From assembly GCA_948567375.1 (NCBI GenBank), contig OX419762.1, positions 26,045,465 to 26,109,464 on the forward strand: a stretch of 64,000 nt of DNA, read 5' to 3'. The notes below the pieces were generated by a model, which worked only from the letters and a program-made list of their open reading frames with translations, had not been told where the DNA came from and ran no database searches. The translations under genes and the position numbers were made by a program. Positions 58,240 through 64,000 of this stretch are shown one piece after another (the stretch's first letter is position 1; each line of letters starts with the position of its first letter). Origin of the DNA: Lunularia cruciata. Taxonomy: Eukaryota > Streptophyta > Marchantiopsida > Lunulariales > Lunulariaceae.

Positions 58240-59480
58240 TCATCCTTGATGCCTTATCATGATGACCTGATTTGAAGTCTCTTCCTCTCATCACGGTGGC
58301 AATTACAACAGTATCAATTGAATCTAAGGTCCAAATTGAGTTTAAGACAACTCTATAACAAGATCCTTTCTTTCAAATGATACAAGGTTGTCTTGCAATA
58401 TGCAACAAGGAGTATAACACCTTCTGCTTCAAGGAAGGTCTTCTATTCCATGAGGACCGGATATATGTTCCAACCAAGAGTGATCTCCGACTTGTGCATC
58501 TCCAAGAAGCCCATGACTTACCAATTGTTGGTCACATGGGTGTGGACATTACCTTGGGTACCCTCCAATGCCAATGGTAGTGGCCCAACATGGCATGAGA
58601 TGTTTGAGAGTTTGCTTGATCGTGTGAGAGCTACCAATGTAACAAGTCCAGTAACCAAAAACCAAGTGGACTCCTTCAACCACTCCTCATTCCATGTGAG
58701 CTTGGATCTCATTACATCGTTGCCCAAGACAAAGCAAGGTCACACAATGATAATGGTGTTTGTGAACAAGCTTAATAAGCAAATCCATTTGGCACCAATT
58801 TTGGATATCTTGGATGCTCTAACATTGACACAAATCTACTTTTACATTGTCTTCAAGCATCATAGGATACCTTGTGTATTCATCTCCAATCGTGATCCTT
58901 GATTCATTGGAAAATTGTGGCAAGCACTCTTCTAGATATCAACACCAAGCTTGCTTTGTTCATGGCCTATCATCCTCAAATTGTTAGACAAACTGAACAT
59001 GCAAATTGCACCTTGGAGGATATGCTTTGTGCCTTCATCAACGTTCACCATACCAATTGAGATGAATGTCTTGCAATGACAAAGCTTGCATATAATAATT
59101 CCAAATAGGCAAGCACCGGATTCTCTCACTTCTTCTTCAATTTTGGCCAAGATCCACTTGTTCTAAAATCTCTTCTTGCTCCTCCTCCATCTCATATCCC
59201 TCATACTTCCAACTTCTTGACCACCATACCCCAATCTCTCCAACAAGCTAAATCTCATCTCCTTGTTGCTCAAAAATTGTCAAAAAAAAATATGCAGACC
59301 ATCATCATTATGATCTCAACTTTCAAGTTGGTGATAAGGTCATGCTCTCGTCCAATAACCTACCCCTCCCACTTGATACCCAAGTTTGTAAATTGGCTCC
59401 TAATTAGATAGGACCCTTTGATGTCACCTAAATCATTTCTCCTATTGCTTATCAACTTGCCTTGCCTTGTCATATGTGCA
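58240..59480 (+). pseudogene. E2 integrase
   Basis: Zinc region HDLPIVGHMGVDITLGTLQ (58503-58560). Core SFHVSLDLITSLPKTKQGH (D), then FISNRDP (second D, normally TDRGxxF) and QTEHANCTLEDML-like (Glu) in a shifted frame near 58990-59030. Broken in several places. Confidence 0.65.
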
Positions 59481-59802
59481 TCCACCTTGTCTTTCATATT
59501 CCAAGTTGAAACCCTTTGTTCCTAATCCATCTTCTTTTTCCTCTTTTGTCCAACCTCCTCCTTCTCCTCTTATCCTATCAATGATCATGAAGACTATGAA
59601 ATTTGATTGGATCCTTGCACGTCACCACATTCAATGAGGTTGTCAAAAACAATAGAGTACAAAGTCCTCTAGAAAGGGTATCCCTTTCATGATGCCACTT
59701 GGGAGCCTCTTTCTCATTTGTAGAATGCATAAATGGCTATCCAGGAGTTTGAAGCTTCAATGGCGACGAGGATATCACAAACTAGTGGTGGGGGGAATAT
59801 GT
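59481..59802 (+). pseudogene. E2 chromodomain remnant and polypurine tract
   Basis: After the integrase tail (59481-59620), a chromodomain remnant is readable over frame changes near 59640-59765 (KGYPFH, then EPLSHL-like, IQEFEASM-like). TAGTGGTGGGGGGAATA (59784-59800) is the PPT before the 3' LTR. Confidence 0.5.
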
Positions 59803-60073
59803 TGTTACATATTCTCCCACCACTAGTTTAGAGTTTAGTGATGAAGTTAGTTAGGACTAATGAAGTAGCAAATAGGCCAAATTAGTCTAGAATATTCTAT
59901 AAGTATCTTGGAAGCTTCTTAGGAAGCTTCACAACTAGCTAAGCTTACATCCCAAGTTGGTAGCTTTTAGAAGGAAGCTTCTAGAAACTTCTAACTAGCT
60001 TAGCTTGCATGTCAAGTAGACAGCCTCTAGAAAGAAGCTTTTTGAGAAGCTTCCTTCTTAACTTGGCTTGCAC
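59803..60073 (+). repeat. 3' LTR of E2, interrupted by B3
   Basis: TGTTACATATTC..., with several GAAGCTTC palindromes, matches the 5' LTR at 48519 through GTTAGTTAGGACTAA. It stops at 60073; TGCAC (60069-60073) would be the left TSD of B3. Confidence 0.75.
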
Positions 60074-63000
60074 TGTGGTACCCACATTTTACATTTTTGA
60101 TTGTTTTATTTGCATTTTAAAGCAGAAGTAGAGGGTTAGAACCTAAAGAGTGCTACCCTGGGAAGAAATAAGAAGAAGCGGGGAGGTGCAGTAAAACCCG
60201 AAGTCGACCTCGGGTCAAGACGTGAAGAAGGACCCAAAGACAAAGATGGAGAGAGAGAGAGAGAGACTTTGTATCAAGCGGCACCAGCAGATCCAAAGAA
60301 CCTGTAACAAACATCTTTGGAGTTGGCGCAATCAAGAAATTACGCGGGAAGAAAGTAATGACCTCAGGATCAATAACTTCTTGATAGTGACTAGCAACAA
60401 CTTCATTGAGTCAGAAATTTGAGAGGAGCGACTGAAGAGTGATGGATTGGCGCAAGACTATAAAATTACAAGTTGCACAAGAAGGAGGAGCAATGTCCAA
60501 TTGCTACCCGGTGCCTATTCAGAGTCGACCCAAAGTAATGCAAATTGCAAATCAGCAAGAAGAGGAGTGGGTTAGGATTTTGGGGACGATCTTCCATAAG
60601 AGAAAAGTGAGGAAGCACACGATAACACCAAAAGTGAGCAAGCAGAGTGCGGTGAGAGGGCTTGCAATTTGTAGATTAGAAGTAATAGCGCGGATCAAAG
60701 TCTTGACGAGACTTCGTATCATGTTCTTGTCTTGGAACTGGAACTTCAATTTTCTAGGTTTCATGGTAGAAATTGCAACAAGCAATTGTAAAGATGGGCC
60801 AAAACATGAGGGGAAGAGAGGGAATCCTGCTCAATGGACGGAGGCAGATTGGAGAGTAGTGTTGGGAAGGGAAGCCGGAGAGGTAGGAGGCACCACCTTC
60901 TATCAGAAGTGTGATGCTTCAGAAGAGACTGCCAAAGTAAGGAAGTCATCCCCGCACTAAGAATGGGTATAAGGTGGATAGCTATAGAGACCCTGAGCGG
61001 AGAGGAATACTAAGCACAATGATGGCCATGTTCAAACCAGAGCAAACTACCTATGTTACTATGCAACAGGTAGTGTTCTTTCACCAAATGTTTGCGGGAG
61101 AGGCAGTACATTGGGCAAAATGCATGCATCAAAGAGTGGGGGAGATGATTTCAGGATGAAGAATGGAAATGCTACCACATTATTTTGTGCCATTTGTAGC
61201 ACACTTTTATTTCGGGTTGAACTTGCTGACTTTGGAAGAGCAAAGTCAAATGCACTTGCACTTTCATCCAGATTTACGCAAGGAAGCCAATGTAGATGAG
61301 CGATACTATATGGAGAGAGTGTGAGAGGGGGATATGTACTACAAAGAGAGTGAGAGAGAAAAGATCATAGCAATTGACCTTCCAAGGGTGCAAAAGAGAG
61401 CCAAGCCTAAGAGTTGTGTTGCAACAATACAACCCTAGAAAGTTCCAAAGTTTAACCGAATGGTGGTGATAGTGAAGACAAAGGAAGGCATGCAAGAAGA
61501 GGAAGAAGAATCAGAAGGAGAAACCGGATCAAAGGAAGGAGTGTCGGGCAAAGAAGAGGATTTCATGCTACAAAGCAAAGAATTGAGTAGTGACCGTGAA
61601 GGTGAAGTGGAGGTTCAGCAAGTGCGATAGCCAATGAAAGAGGTCGAAAAGCCGAGTCCCAAAGTTTCCATGATGGAATGAGGTAGAGAGAAAAAGAAGG
61701 GAGAGGAAGGCGAGGCACAACCCCAAGCTGCCAAGAGTAAGAATGCTCTGAGTGTATCTGCAGTGGGGCCCAGTAACCTTACTCAGAAAGAGGGAGAAAT
61801 TTCCAAAGAGGAAACTTTGAAGGTGCAAAGATCTCAACTTTGGGCCAAGGTACCAAACGTAGAAGAGTCGGAACCCAAAGTCCGAGCCGAGGATGCAAGG
61901 TGCAAAGGAGTGGACTATTTGTCCAGGTTTGTATGCCCATTGTTGAGAATGTTGCAGCAGAAGAAGATGGAGATGATAAGTGCCAAACTTGACGTACCAG
62001 ATGAAGTTTATGTCAAGACTTGAAGTGCCAAAACCCCGTTGTTATGAAGTAAGCTGACAAGAGTGGAGATGGAGGTCAAAGAACTTCGGGTTGAGGAGGT
62101 TCTTTGGGGTAAGCACTTTGAGGCAACAAGAGAAGAGTTAGTAAAAAATTGTGAGGAAGTGAAGGAGATGACTATGATGAATGTAGGATTGAAAGGAGAA
62201 CTTGCACAGGTGCGTTTCAAATTGATACACTCCAAAGCAATTGTTGCGGTGATGGAGCAAGAGTTGGAGAGCCTCAAGAAGAAAGCAGCGGAGAAAGATC
62301 AGGCCTGGCAACTAGAGTTGACGGAGCATAGCAGAGAAGATGATCAGTTGAGAGGGTTGATGCGAGTAGCAGAGGAACAACTCTCTATGCATCAGAGGGA
62401 GAAGGAAGCATTAAAAGCTGAATTTGAAGATGAGCTTCAGATGTATCGTAGTGAATTGGAAGTAGAGAGGAAGAAGGAGAAGCTTACAATGGTGGAAGAA
62501 AGCAGTGAAGTAGAAGGCATCGTCAATGAAATTAAGGCCATGCTGAGTATGGAAGTGGAATATAAAATCAAAGAGGCGAGGTTGCATGAGCTAAAGTTGC
62601 TAGTGCAAGAGACGCGCAAAAGGAAGTCAAAGGATACATAATTAAATAATCTTTTAATCTGGCTGCGAGATCGTGTAGATAGGAAGATGTTAAAGGTGGA
62701 GGGCAATGTGTGTCCAAGACTAGACCTTATTAGGACAAAGTTAGCTCAACTTCGCAGTAAGGTAGAAGAAGTACGAATACCCAAAGTAAGAGAAGTAGGA
62801 GTGCAAGTGTCTTTGAATTTGACATTTGACACTTTAGAGAAGAGTGGGTCGGAAGATAAAGTTGTAGAAAGGTTACCCATGACCTCAATTGTAGATCGGA
62901 GTGGAGACGTAGTAGAATTGATAGAAGAGTTAGGAGTTATGAAACCCAAGGATAGAGTAGTAGGAAGTAAAGTTACTTCAGGATTGGGTTTGAAAGCTGA

Positions 63001-63815
63001 TGACGAAGTAGACATCGGATTGGATTAGCAACAATTTTGAGATTTGAAGAGGCATATATGAAGGGGTGCATTGTTATTTCAAATCTGCAGGTTAAAAGAG
63101 TTGTAGAACGGTATAGTTGTTAGAATTGTTGATGGCTTCACTATTTAAGAGTGGCATTTGCAGTCATATGTTGTTCAGTGCTCATAATTTCTGAGAATAG
63201 ATAAAGTGAAGTGTTGTGAAGCAGTGCTCGTTGCTTGAGCTTGATTCTAAGTATCAACCCTATGTCTGTGTTTGTGAGTGTATAGAGAATTTCAAAGTGC
63301 AAGTCAGTGTGCTTGTTGGATGTTGGATTCCGTAGTCTTGATCTTCATTTTGTGTGTTTGATCTTGAGTGAAGTGCAATCAAATTAATGCCTTGACAGAT
63401 CTAAGAGGAATTGTAGTGTTGGTGGTATTATGCAGTTGTGAGTGTAGCGTGAAGTTGATGTGAAGCAATTTCAATCAAGGAAGTTGTGCCTTCAATAGAG
63501 GGGTAGAACACAATTCTGAGGCAAAGTCATTTTATAGTGAAGTGTCATTTTTGGGAAAGCATGATCATCACAATCAAGATTGTTTGGAAAGAATTGAAGG
63601 TGTTGTGATTAAGGAGTGTTAATCTGTGACAAGATTGCAAGTCAGTGCTTGTTACTCTCTTCTAGGTGTGGTTTCTACCTAAGAGATTAAAGACGCAACA
63701 AGAACTACATTGTAACTATTTGACTTTGTATTTGGACATTTCTGAATTGTATCTCTGCAGGAACAAACTTTACTTACCCGATTACCGCAAAAATGATATT
63801 TGCCGGGTTGTCACA
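60074..63815 (+). repeat. 5' LTR of element B3
   Basis: 3742 bp, TGTGGTACCCACATTTT...GGGTTGTCACA, followed by a PBS. Full-length family B LTR with its ORF at 60493-63028 and TATA-like TATTTAA at 63142. B3 runs off the window. Confidence 0.9.
60493..63028 (+). pseudogene. Family B LTR-internal ORF in B3
   Basis: About 845 codons from ATG 60493 (MSNCYPVPIQSRPKVMQIA) to the stop at 63028. Blocks: FLSWNWNFNFLGFMVEI (60722-60772), TTFYQKCDASEET, MAMFKPEQTTYVTMQQVVFF, CMHQRVGEM; acidic region ~61490-61640; linker with LWAKVPNVEESE; SRFVCPLLRMLQQKK; coiled coil 62063-62641 (MEQELESLKKKAAEKDQAW, then RLHELKLLVQETRKRK); C-terminal block 62687-63028 (PKVREVGVQVSLNL). A one-base shift near 60930-60955 and a few stops break it. 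Confidence 0.55.
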
Positions 63816-63822
63816 TGATTTT

Positions 63823-63840
63823 TGGCACCGCTGCCAGGGA
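63823..63840 (+). other. Primer-binding site of B3
   Basis: TGGCACCGCTGCCAGGGA, 7 nt after the LTR; the best match here to the tRNA-Asp PBS of Athila/Tat-like elements (TGGCGCCGTTGCCGGGGA). Confidence 0.75.
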
Positions 63841-64000
63841 TACAAATCTTGGAAGTGGAAGAATATGAAGCCAAATTCAAAACTTGGTATCAAAGCAATA
63901 TAAATTTCTGCATCGAGAGAACAAAAGGAAGAGAGAGTTTGAAGACGAGTGTTGCATTGTGAAGAAGACGAACGTCTAAAGATCCAATCCACTTTTGACA
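63841..64000 (+). other. Leader and gag start region of B3
   Basis: Matches 1273-1430 of B0 and 23817-23970 of B1. The Gag ATG seen in B0 is ATA here. The window ends inside this region. Confidence 0.6.

Larger units (their letters stand above)
48519..60073 (+). mobile_element. E2: chromodomain gypsy element, interrupted by F and B3
   Basis: 5' LTR 48519-48958, initiator-Met-type PBS, gag (interrupted by F at 49983-55998), protease, RT, RNase H, integrase, chromodomain, PPT, and 3' LTR from 59803, which is itself interrupted by B3 at 60074. The gag frame on either side of F joins properly (…AIQRRPLGTISREK | …DDCFYYHQIGHC). Heavily decayed; the PBS and chromodomain place it among chromoviruses. 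Confidence 0.8.

Noticed and set aside
1..64000. Intact host protein genes with introns
   Set aside because: Every coding signal I could read maps to a retrotransposon or LTR ORF. No exon-intron gene could be supported.
1..64000. tRNA, rRNA, or CRISPR arrays
   Set aside because: No cloverleaf-like or rRNA-like segment was recognised; regular short repeats with unique spacers are absent. tRNA-like words are PBSs next to LTRs.

Overview
This window looks like nuclear DNA from a large-genome land plant, plausibly a gymnosperm; the lineage is an inference and I cannot fix it. It is almost entirely nested Ty3/gypsy LTR retrotransposons. I see no intact host gene, tRNA, rRNA or CRISPR array. Coding regions are mostly broken by stops and frameshifts. 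Boundaries come from LTR termini (TG...CA), matching 5-bp target-site duplications (TSDs), primer-binding sites (PBS) and polypurine tracts (PPT).

Families: A (7065-16440 +, with a decayed half copy A' at 42630-47485 -) is a gypsy element whose one long reading frame runs Gag, protease, C5 cytosine DNA methyltransferase (DNMT), reverse transcriptase, RNase H, integrase, PHD finger. B has ~3.74-kb LTRs with an ~820-850-codon ORF inside the LTR, upstream of a TATA-like box, so probably in U3. Its copies are: 1-1650; two partial LTRs at 1651-3367 and 16441-18366; a split LTR at 3368-4763 plus 18367-18887; full element B1 at 20738-34435; solo LTR B2 at 35702-39446; and the start of B3 at 60074-64000. 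C (18888-41730 -) is a gypsy element broken by B1 and B2. D (4764-7064 +) is a Gag fragment ending in a domain that resembles the C-terminal autopeptidase region of nucleoporin NUP98. E1 (47486-48304) and E2 (48519-60073) are decayed chromodomain elements. F (49983-55998 -) is a chromodomain element inside E2, with a solo F LTR at 33412-34152.

Nesting supported by TSDs: B1 in C (GAGCT); B2 in C (ACAAC); F solo LTR in the B1 3' LTR (AGTGC); F in E2 gag (CAAAT/TAAAT). B3 interrupts the 3' LTR of E2; A' interrupts E1. The split B LTR has TSD AATAG at its two far ends, but its halves now lie about 13.6 kb apart in opposite orientation, which points to an inversion of about 1651-16440, or to an assembly misjoin.

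The most striking content is element A: a retrotransposon that encodes its own DNMT and a histone-reading PHD finger in one polyprotein frame. All ten of its premature stops can be explained by a single C-to-T change in CAG or CGA, the pattern expected from decay of methylated CHG/CG sites. The second is Gag D with its NUP98-like HFS segment. The third is the LTR-borne ORF of family B.
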